Assembly: GCA_018398765.1 (NCBI GenBank)
Contig: JAHBMJ010002536.1
Location: 2,370 to 16,355, forward strand
Length of the DNA stretch: 13,986 bases
Source: Chromera velia
Taxonomy: Eukaryota; Sar; Chromeraceae
Reading direction: 5' to 3'
Numbering within the stretch: the first letter of the stretch is position 1; every line of letters begins with the position of its first letter. The position numbers were made by a program, and so were the translations under genes. The notes under the pieces are model-generated. The model worked only from the letters and a program-made list of their open reading frames with translations, was not told where the DNA came from and did not search any database. Of this stretch, positions 7,798-13,986 are shown in pieces.

Positions 7798-8184
7798 CTA
7801 CCGTAGTGAACCGGTGCCAGACGCAAGCCCCAAGGGCGTGTCCTGACGAGGGTGTGCAGTCTGGTCAGGGCCATTCCCTTGCCCGGCTTCTTCTGCATCC
7901 CCTCTTTCTTCTCGTCTCAGCCTCTTCTCAGTGCCCGACCCGCCCCCTTCTCCCTCTGCACAGCCAGATGAAGACGAAGAAGCTTCCCCCTCTGCCGCCC
8001 TTCTTCCCTTCACTGGCAGTTTGACGCTGCTGTCCGCAGTCACCAAGGGGGATGCCTCTGCACCCAGACGCAGCCCCCTCTGCGGGTCTAGATCGGAACG
8101 GCTCGCAGGCTGCGGCGGCGCAGACGACCCGGACGCCGCCATCAAGGCTCCCCGAATGGTCGGGTCTGTCTGCAGAATCTGAAC
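7798..8184 (-). CDS. RsmE-like exon 10, low-complexity C-terminal extension (tentative)
   Basis: A strong pyrimidine tract and GCAAGCAG precede the frame VQILQTDPTIRGALMAAS. This could continue the last helix of the knot domain (bacterial end: ALQVRFGDL). The frame then becomes Ser/Gly/Glu/Arg-rich (five Ser in a row, EGEGGGSGTEKRLRREERGD) and ends at TAG, 7800-7798. High GC relative to the flanking introns and the AATAAA 80 nt later support an exon. The junction with exon 9 is inferred, and the overlapping frame is also open over part of this stretch. Confidence 0.55.
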   Translation of the reverse strand, partial: VQILQTDPTIRGALMAASGSSAPPQPASRSDLDPQRGLRLGAEASPLVTADSSVKLPVKGRRAAEGEASSSSSGCAEGEGGGSGTEKRLRREERGDAEEAGQGNGPDQTAHPRQDTPLGLASGTGSLR

Positions 8185-8356
8185 CTGCTTGCAAAGACAA
8201 GAAAGATGGAAAGAAACAGAGACTGTCTGTGCAAATTGGCGCAGGAGCCGACGAGAACACGGCGGATGGGAGAGGCTTGATTTCTTCTCTCTCTCTCTCT
8301 TTGTCACACACTCAGTCAGGGAAAACCAAGTGGCATCAAATTTATTTTTTTCCACA

Positions 8357-8405
<49 letters not shown>

Positions 8406-9008
8406 GCAGCCTTCACAAGGACATTCGTAGAAGAACAAACCAAGTCTTATCACGTAGTACAGAATTAAACCGCACTCCACAAAAAAAAACACATACATGC
8501 AGGCAAGACAGACAGACAGACAGGCACACAGACAGACAGACTGGCCTCCCTCATGATGGACAGAATAGCCGCCTCGACCCTAAGAATCCGATTGCCCAGG
8601 GTCACACCACGGAATCCGATCATTTTCAGGTCAGACACCTGCCAGAGGCACGCCACAAAAGCGCATCCATCCGAATGTGCAATCAAACAGCAAAAAGGAG
8701 TCTGAAGAGAAGAGAGCAAACGACGGGAATAGAAGAGAGAAAAGCACGGGAATAGAAGAGAGGAGAGGACGGGAATAGAAGAGCCGACATGCAGAATCAG
8801 AAGGTTACAAGAGAAGAAAAAAGAGCATGCCTCTTGCAAGCCCGGCGCAATCAACCAGGAGAATCAACCAGAATGCGAAACTCGGCGCATGCACAAACAG
8901 AGATGAGAGGAACACAGAGAGAGGAAATTTGATCTCCAGCGTTCTCTCCGGCTACCGCTCTTTCTGAGAAGCCATGGAGAGGGCAGGACAGAAAACAAAC
9001 GAAAGACA

Positions 9009-9045
<37 letters not shown>

Positions 9046-9553
9046 GCACTCCCCCTTTTGTTCACATTTCCAGGCCCCCCCCCCTCCCCTCACCTCCGAG
9101 TCTGTAAACCCCCCCTCGGGTCCCAGAGCCAGCATCACGGGGCCGGTGTGGGTCCCCACCCCGGCAGACGCCACTGTCAGCTGCAGAGAGGAGAGAAGAG
9201 AAGAGAAGAGAACAGGGGTGCAGGGGTACCCCTTGCAACATATATATATCATGCATGCGCAAAAACAATTGAGCAAACACACGGACGACTAACCAAGTTC
9301 TGTTGAGTGCGGAAAAAGATGCATGCCGTCAAAGAATTAAGCCGCCTGACTCCCCATGCACCAGCATGCAGACAACAAACATGCACGGGCAAGCAATGAA
9401 TGAGCTTTGCATGTCTAGGCAGACACCCAGATCCCTCTGCTCAATTATCCATCACATTTCTCTCTCTGTCTTCATTCCCCAGGTCTCTCTTGAAATTTTC
9501 TGAATTCCGATCCACTCTTCTGCTCGAATCGACCGAATTTCTCCTTCTCGTCT

Positions 9554-9590
<37 letters not shown>

Positions 9591-10069
9591 CTCTCTTTCA
9601 CACACACAGAGAGAGAGAGGGAGGGAGGGAGAGAGGGAGGGAGAGAGGGAGAGACCGCACGCACATCTTCTCCGGGATGCGCCACAATCTTCAGGAACCT
9701 CTCGCCGCCCTGAACCCCAAAGATCTTCTCCTGCACTTGCTGCAATCAGAAAGTCAAAACGGATGGACGGATGATTGCTTGATTGATAAGACAGAAAAGC
9801 AAAGTATGATACAGACAGACAGACAGAAGGACAGACCAGAGAGGCAGACGTACAGGGAGATAGATAAATAAATGGTCGACAGGCAGAGCAGAGAAGAAAA
9901 GTGAAGACTATGCAAAAAAACAGCCCTGAACTTGCACAAAGTCTCCTCTCAGAAGACCCTCCTCCCCCCCCTGCAACAAAAAGCCATGCGGCCCGCCTGC
10001 CTGTTTTGAGAGAGAGTGCGCAATCAATTAAAGGATCCCCATGATGAAGGACAGACAGAGGGACACACA

Positions 10070-10117
<48 letters not shown>

Positions 10118-13100
10118 CTCCCCCTTTTCCACCTTCCTTCCGATTCCTTCTTTCGCATCCTTTCAATCGATCATCTAGCTGCATGTGCCTGGTTCTTCCT
10201 TCTCCTCTTTCTCCTAGCTACAAACTCCCTCCTGTACAAGAGATTGTCAACCTGCACGTATGTACCGGGCGGGAAAACTGTTGGTGTACGTACGTGTCTC
10301 TCTCGGTATTGCAATTTCTTTTTTTTTGTTCTCCCTATCTCTTTCTTGTACACAGTTGCCATTTTTTCTCTAGCTTCCTTTCATCTCAAGCAAGCACACA
10401 TGTACCTGCAGGCACCGAGACCACGAGGCGTACACGAGAACGTCGGGAGAGAACGTGTCCACGGACTGCTCGAGCCCTGAAGAGAGAGGCACCCAGGCAA
10501 GCAGACGCACACGCACAAGCAGGCAGGCAAGCAGGCAGGCAGGCAAGCAGGCAGGCAGGCAGACAAACAAGTTTGCGCGCGTGAATGTTACGACAGAGAG
10601 AAACAGGCGATGGTGCATCAATGCGATCGAGCACACTGACTGGTTCATCGAGTCAGGCAAGAAAGCGACGGACAAAAAATGTATCAAACAGCAGATCGAT
10701 GACAACGAACAAAACGCACAAAAAGAAAACGAGGCTGAGCAGCGGACACATAGACCGGCAGATAGGCAGGCAAAGAAACCACCTGGCCAAGAACGAAGGT
10801 GCATCCAAGGCACGTACATACAATTATTTTGTGGCAGGTTGATCGTCAGACCCAACTTGGATCGGGTCACTAAGCATGTGAGTGAGGGACCCTTTCCGTT
10901 CTGTGTTAATAATGCGGGTGCAGAGACACATGCAGGTCCCTCAAAGAAAATGCCCATGCAGGTAGCTAGGCAGACGGCCAGTCAGACAGACAGACAGACC
11001 GAGGCTAAGCCTCCAGGCTCCCTACACATCCGCAGGGCAACTGATTCAACACACTCTACCTCCCCTCCCCTCTTCTCTCCTTAAAAGAGCCAACGAAGCC
11101 AGACAGACAGATATGGATGGATGGAGCGAATGAGAAAGAAGACGGAGAGACCAACAAGGAGGACAAACAGGCGGATTGCATGCATGATCCCTCCCTCCCT
11201 CAACAAACAGAAGACTCTTGGCCAGTGGGTACGTGCAATAAGGGATCAATCGAGGGCGCTATAGGGCAAATTCATTAAGTAAGTAAATCCATCGATCGAC
11301 ACTCACCAGAGCTCCTCCCTCTAGCTTACTGTTTTTATTTGATCTCAATGACAAGTATGCTTGGTCGAACACACGCAAACAAATATGAAGATGAACCAGA
11401 TCGACTGAGTAAGGCAATGGAGAAAATCCACGCGCGCAGAGGAAAAGAAAGGAAAGCACGGGCACGCACGCACCCAATTTAGGAATCACGCCGCACGCAC
11501 GACCACACTCACCCCCTCACTCACTGACTCACCCACCCACCCACTCACTGAATCACCCACCCAGTTGCAACGCGTCTTGAATCGCGTCCTCGCTCATCTT
11601 GGGAGACGAGAGGTAAGCTTTGTCCACCTGCACGCACTCACTACTCACTCACTCACTTACTCACTCACTCACTCACTCACACACTCGTGAAGTTCGATCT
11701 ATCCATAGATGCTTGAACTTCCCTTGAGCATGCATATGGATGAAGTATGTGAAACCCGTTCTGGGAAGCTACCGGAATTAATGGAAGCTTAGTCCGCTTG
11801 TGAGAAGAGAAGGAGGCAGGAAGGAAGGAAGGAAGGAAGCAGGAAGGAATATAGAGCAATGCATGCAACGAACGGTATGCTCAGACGGGGCCGCCCAACA
11901 AGGCCGAGGAAGGAAGGATCCATGGGAGAGATCGAGAGAGCAGGGCGAGACAGGCAGGCCGAGGTAGGCAGGTAGCCAGGTAGGTAGGTAGGTCAGAAAG
12001 GAAAGGAAAAGGATCGTGAAAGCCTTCTAGTCAGGACTTAAAAGGAAATGAGAGAGCGAGGGAGAAAAGACAAAATCTAGCACGACGTCACAAACGAACG
12101 TGTGCACACAGCGAGGACATACATATGCAGTGCCTCCCTCCCTCCCATGAATGCATGTATGCACCTTCTGTGTGCAGGCAAAGATGAGCCTGCCAACTCC
12201 CATGGCAGCTGCGTACTGGATGACTTTATCGAACACCTTTGGGCGAGGGAGCGCGAGGAGAAGATCGATCAGAGGGGCTGTCTGGGGTGCGGAGTCGGAC
12301 TGTAGCTGGAGGCTCAGGCCGATTTTGTGCAGGTTCGGGCTGCCTTTCGAGAGCTCAATCGACTCCACGGTCCCCGTGCCTGTACGGACAGAGGGCAGAT
12401 ACATACATACATACATACATATATACATATATAACAGATATATTTATATACTAATATATGCATACATGTATGTGCAGAGAGAGGGAGTTCAATCGACTTC
12501 ACTGCCCCCGTGTCTGCCTATATGGAGGTGAGGGCACGGGCAACCACATGGGTGCATGCATGAACGACAGCGAGGGAAGCAGGATGAGGGGAATGGAGAG
12601 GTGGGTACGTGAAGAGACTATCCTATAAATAAGTTCATCTTTATGTTGCAACCAGATCAAGCCGTACCCATTCAATTGAAGAACAGTCAGACGCGATGTA
12701 TAGTCTACCTGCCATTCGCAAGTGAAAGCGACAGATATCACGATGTGCTGCTTCCCTCCCTCCGTACAATTAAGGGCATGAGAAAATCGCAGAAAGCCAA
12801 AGAAATCGCTGCATTGAATTGAGCCCCGTTTATCTTCGCTTGCTCGCTCGCTCACTCACTTCCTTCCTTCCTTCCTTCCTTTCTTCTTTCGTTCGTTCGT
12901 TTCCTCCTTCCTAACATATCATCTTCCTTCCCACCCTCGGGCCCACCTCTGCACCCATTTTTGATTCCGACTCGGAGAGACTTCCCCACCTGCATACGAG
13001 AGGAGGAGCATTTCATACATTTCATTTCATACAGAATTCTTTTTCATACAGAATGGAACGAAATGCATGCACCCATTTTTGTGTGATTCCGACTCGGAGA

Positions 13101-13780
13101 GACTTCCCCACCTGCATACGAGAGGAGGAGCATTTCATACATTTCATTTCATACAGAATTCTTTTTCATACAGAATGGAACGAAATGCATGCACCCATTT
13201 TTGTGTGATTCCGACTCGGAGAGACTTCCCCACCTGCATGCGAGAGGAGGAGAGGAATCACGCAAGAGGGAGACGGGAAGGGAAGGGATCGAGGCCGGAG
13301 ACAGCAGAGGAAACATAGAGGAACACATACATAGCCCCCCATGCATGTAGACGGATTTCCGGATACGGACGCACACGCCTTCACGTCTTCTTTCTCATAA
13401 GCACAGAGGCAGGCAAGCAGGCAGGCAGTCAAGCAGGCAAGCAGGCACCCATACGTACATGTGTACCTGTCGTGGGGTGCTGGACTGAAAGGGGGGAAGG
13501 CTGGAAGGAAGAGACGGGAAAGGAACGCCAATTTCTGACTGCTGTGTTTCCACCGCCCCTGTGTCTAGTTTGTACGTCTTCCTCATGTGAAAAAAATCCA
13601 CTGCGCGAATGAATCTGAGCACGCCATGAACTAGCCGGGGCACTTACTCACTCACTCACTTACTCACTCACTCACCTCGACCTTGAGCACCTCCACCATG
13701 TGTCGTGCCTGTCTGCCGCTCACAACGACCCTCATGGTCTGAGGGTCAACCATGGCGGCGTCCAGCAGGATCAGATTCAT
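7798..13780 (-). CDS. rsmE: RsmE-family SPOUT RNA methyltransferase (16S rRNA m3U1498 type), ten exons
   Basis: RsmE enzymes methylate N3 of U1498 in small-subunit rRNA using S-adenosylmethionine. In a plastid- or mitochondrion-bearing alga the likely substrate is organellar rRNA (inference). Proposed exons, in order: 13780-13676, 12989-12947, 12379-12165, 11627-11561, 10476-10406, 10251-10222, 9739-9665, 9180-9094, 8638-about 8534 and 8184-7798, giving about 394 residues. The start MNLILLD is the usual bacterial start of one RsmE subtype. The N-terminal PUA-like part carries RQARHMVEVLKVEVGKSLRVG (1-50, across exons 1-2). The linker has ALPRPKV (92-98), VDKAYLSSPK and LEQSVDT. The knot has AHPG, GPEGG (222-226, SAM loop) and LGNRILRVE (245-253, where bacteria have LGPRILRTE). 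All junction phases agree. Residues from about 267 on are a low-complexity extension absent from bacterial RsmE (about 245 residues). No transit peptide is seen in this model. The last two junctions are least certain. Confidence 0.88.
8353..8402. repeat. (CA)n(GA)n compound microsatellite, intron 9
   Basis: A CA run (8353-8374) is followed by a GA run (8375-8402). Confidence 0.92.
8534..8638 (-). CDS. RsmE-like exon 9 (second knot motif)
   Basis: This exon encodes VSDLKMIGFRGVTLGNRILR then VEAAILSIM. The acceptor is TCTGGCAG|GTG. The core up to Met at 8552 is secure. The donor is uncertain: TCT|GTCTGT before 8533 (phase 0) fits exon 10, while GCCA|GTCTGT at 8541 would give another frame. A readthrough form would end at a stop near 8465. 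Confidence 0.75.
8722..8783. repeat. 23-bp minisatellite in intron 8
   Basis: Units start at 8722, 8745 and 8768 (the last partial), each beginning SACGGGAATAGAAGAG. Divergence is confined to the unit ends. Confidence 0.85.
9012..9044. repeat. (CA)n microsatellite, intron 8
   Basis: An uninterrupted CA run downstream of the exon 8 donor on the coding strand. Confidence 0.92.
9094..9180 (-). CDS. RsmE-like exon 8 (SAM-binding GPEGG loop)
   Basis: This exon encodes LTVASAGVGTHTGPVMLALG and then PEGGFTDSE. The acceptor is CTCTGCAG|CTG and the donor GAG|GTGAGG (phase 0). LALGPEGGFTDSE is the hallmark knot motif of RsmE. Confidence 0.9.
9558..9654. repeat. Compound (CT)n / (CA)n / (GA,GGGA)n tract, intron 7
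   Basis: A CT run (9558-9586), a short CA run (9599-9608) and a GA/GGGA tract (9609-9654). On the coding strand the pyrimidine tract begins about 10 nt after the exon 7 donor. Confidence 0.85.
9665..9739 (-). CDS. RsmE-like exon 7
   Basis: This exon encodes QVQEKIFGVQGGERFLKIV then AHPGED (residues 178-202). The acceptor is either GATTGCAG|CAAG (used here) or AGTGCAG|GAG nine bases later; both keep the frame and differ by three residues. The donor is GAT|GTGCGT (phase 0). AHPG is the conserved strand before the knot. Confidence 0.82.
10062..10114. repeat. (CA)n(GA)n compound microsatellite, intron 6
   Basis: A CA run (10062-10087) is followed directly by a GA run (10088-10114). The same order occurs in two other introns of this gene. 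Confidence 0.9.
10222..10251 (-). CDS. RsmE-like exon 6 (30-nt microexon)
   Basis: This exon encodes VDNLLYRREF. The acceptor CGTGCAG|GTTG is good, but the donor TTT|GTAGCT is weak. It is the only GT in the open frame that keeps phase 0 with exon 7. VDNLL fits the position of bacterial VEDELP. Confidence 0.55.
10406..10476 (-). CDS. RsmE-like exon 5
   Basis: This exon encodes GLEQSVDTFSPDVLVYASW to CLQ (residues 144-167). The acceptor is CTCTTCAG|GG and the donor CTGCAG|GTACAT (phase 0). It matches bacterial GLEQAxDTxxPxVxLHRRF. The His/Arg-rich part is replaced by YASWSR. Confidence 0.83.
10517..10561. repeat. (GGCA)n microsatellite in intron 4
   Basis: GGCA/AGCA repeats lie about 40 bp upstream of exon 5 on the coding strand. 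Confidence 0.85.
11561..11627 (-). CDS. RsmE-like exon 4
   Basis: This exon encodes VDKAYLSSPKMSEDAIQDAL and then QL plus a split Gly. The acceptor is GTGCAG|GTGG and the donor CTGG|GTGGGT (phase 1). It corresponds to bacterial VEKSYWxSPxL...HLxLG. The intron again starts with repeated GTGGGT/GTGAGT motifs (to about 11505). Confidence 0.85.
11638..11683. repeat. (CTCA)n microsatellite upstream of exon 4
   Basis: On the coding strand this is (GTGA)n, ending about 10 bp before the exon 4 acceptor. The acceptor therefore has no normal pyrimidine tract. Confidence 0.85.
12165..12379 (-). CDS. RsmE-like exon 3
   Basis: This is the longest core exon, encoding residues 51-121 from TGTVESIEL through LLLALPRPKVFDKVIQYAAAMGV to RLIFACTQK. 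The acceptor is GTACAG|GC and the donor CAGAAG|GTGCAT (phase 0). ALPRPKV-x6-Q-x3-x-GV is the signature of the RsmE subtype that lacks the KGD form. Confidence 0.87.
12400..12421. repeat. (ATAC)n microsatellite in intron 2
   Basis: ATAC repeats continue into an irregular TATA-rich stretch to about 12475. They lie between the real exon 3 acceptor and the decayed exon 3 copy. Confidence 0.8.
12484..12515 (-). pseudogene. Decayed copy of the start of exon 3
   Basis: GGCAG|ACACGGGGGCAGTG and the following AAGTCGATTGAACTC closely match the true exon 3 start (GCACGGGGACCGTG, then GAGTCGATTGAGCTC), including an AG at the acceptor position. The match breaks off after about 30 bp. Spliced from exon 2 it would read DTGAVKSIEL, then run into unrelated sequence. 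Confidence 0.65.
12947..12989 (-). CDS. RsmE-like exon 2 (functional copy)
   Basis: This exon encodes VGKSLRVGIKNGCR plus the first base of the next Gly codon. The acceptor is TATGCAG|GTG and the donor AGAG|GTGGGC (phase 1). With exons 1 and 3 it gives a gapless match to the conserved K-x-G-x-x-L-R-V-G-x-x-N-G block of bacterial RsmE. Confidence 0.85.
13073..13111 (-). pseudogene. Decayed extra copy of exon 2 (second in transcript order)
   Basis: The acceptor GTATGCAG and exon start at 13111 are identical to the functional copy. The 4-bp insertion then leads to a frameshifted run ending in TGA some 20 codons on. No donor equivalent to that of exon 2 is present. Confidence 0.75.
13195..13233 (-). 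pseudogene. Decayed extra copy of exon 2 (first in transcript order)
   Basis: The acceptor GCATGCAG is followed by the exon 2 start at 13233. The reading VGKSLRVGI is then shifted by the 4-bp insertion, and no GTGGGC donor follows. If included, it would put the message out of frame. Confidence 0.75.
13407..13447. repeat. (GGCA)n microsatellite in intron 1
   Basis: Repeats of GGCA/AGCA. A very similar tract lies in intron 4 at 10517-10561. Confidence 0.85.
13643..13675 (-). repeat. (GTGA)n microsatellite carrying the exon 1 donor
   Basis: On the coding strand the repeat is a series of GTGAGT and GTAAGT motifs starting at the splice site itself. The true donor is taken as the first because it preserves the gapless match to bacterial RsmE at LKVE-VGKS. 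Confidence 0.8.
13676..13780 (-). CDS. RsmE-like exon 1
   Basis: This exon encodes residues 1-35, MNLILLD to MVEVLKVE, and ends in phase 0 at GAG|GTGAGT. An in-frame TGA lies upstream at 13846-13844 with no other Met between, so the start is fixed unless an upstream exon is spliced in. The intron begins as a (GTGA)n microsatellite, so the donor motif recurs several times. Confidence 0.85.
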
Positions 13781-13986
13781 TATTAGCAGGTGGGTAGCTC
13801 GGCTCCCAATTTTGTATTCGCTTTCAAGGCCGTCTAGACCACTTCACGGCCTGGATACGAGATGAGAAGACTGCCAGTAAACCCTCTGACGTACACTTTG
13901 GGGCTCACTTCTTGGATCTTCTTGGAGAGACGTCTCGTGCGTATGCAGTCTTGATGCCCCGGCCCATGCACTCAGGGGGCCGCGCC
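13781..13986 (-). promoter_or_regulatory. Upstream flank of the methyltransferase gene
   Basis: This should hold the promoter and 5' UTR, but no TATA or other motif is evident. A possible upstream coding exon exists (ATG at 13967, donor CAAGAA|GTGAGC at 13908). Joined at GTGAAG|T near 13840 it would give an N-terminal extension in frame with MNLILLD; this is speculative. Confidence 0.25.

Larger units (their letters stand above)
12963..13252 (-). repeat. 122-bp tandem repeat carrying three copies of exon 2
   Basis: Units 12963-13084 and 13085-13206 appear identical over 122 bp, and a 46-bp partial third copy follows at 13207-13252 with one change. Each copy contains an acceptor (TGCAG) and the sequence coding VGKSLRVGI. 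Only the copy nearest exon 3 continues in frame to a donor. The two others have a 4-bp insertion (ACAC on the coding strand) after GGAATC and lose the frame and the donor. Confidence 0.9.

Noticed and set aside
7716-8468. + strand ORFs over exon 10
   Set aside because: They are antisense to the GC-rich exon 10 and the nearby microsatellite, with no recognisable motif.
9441-10184. 247-codon minus-strand ORF and neighbouring frames rich in Leu-Ser, Cys-Val or Arg-Glu repeats
   Set aside because: They are translations of CT, GT and GA microsatellites. Only the AHPG-containing exon 7 portion in another frame is coding.
10381-10634. Cys-Leu-Pro-Ala repeat ORFs
   Set aside because: They are frames through the (GGCA)n microsatellite; only exon 5 within the region is supported.
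12963-13252. CRISPR-like direct repeats
   Set aside because: The unit is 122 bp with no unique spacers and carries an exon; it is a tandem exon duplication in a eukaryotic gene.
13460-13477. 18-nt cryptic microexon (SSTPRQ) in intron 1 between TTTCAG and CAG|GTACAC
   Set aside because: It is phase-compatible with exons 1 and 2, but it would break the gapless LKVE-VGKSLRVG block conserved with bacterial RsmE.

Overview
The window is nuclear DNA from a eukaryote. A bacterial-type protein family is split into about ten short exons, the introns are a few hundred bases long with GT/AG borders, and microsatellites are abundant. Together with the relatively GC-rich exons and an AATAAA motif after the last stop, this fits a protist alga such as a chromerid (for example Chromera velia). 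The organism assignment is an inference from style only.

Layout. (1) 1-956, + strand: a possible small secreted, cysteine-containing protein in three exons, weakly supported. (2) 957-2630: intergenic sequence with microsatellites, a duplicated 58-base unit ending in an AT run, a decayed non-LTR retrotransposon tail with a CPRW-type zinc motif on the minus strand, and a fold-back element rich in A and T tracts that holds an 11-bp-phased GTTG array. (3) 2631-6042: a complete short LTR retrotransposon lying on the minus strand. It has two 224-bp LTRs about 96% identical, a 4-bp target-site duplication, a primer-binding site touching the 5' LTR and a polypurine tract next to the 3' LTR. Its one substantial gene encodes a 555-residue, very basic protein of unknown function, and no reverse transcriptase or integrase was seen. 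(4) 6047-7711: AT-rich intergenic DNA with a second CPRW-type retrotransposon relic. (5) 7712-13780, minus strand: a ten-exon gene for an RsmE-family SPOUT RNA methyltransferase (16S rRNA m3U1498 type), reconstructed exon by exon, with a low-complexity C-terminal extension. (6) 13781-13986: the upstream flank of that gene.

The methyltransferase gene is the firmest functional call. Its introns hold several oddities. Exon 2 is present in three tandem copies (122-bp unit), two of them frameshifted by 4 bp but with intact acceptor sites. Fragments resembling the start of exon 3 recur in two introns. Microsatellites made of repeated GTGAGT-like donor motifs abut exons 1 and 4. The LTR element sits between two decayed relics of one retrotransposon type, so the left half of the window is a mobile-element landing zone. 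No functional link between the methyltransferase and the element is evident.
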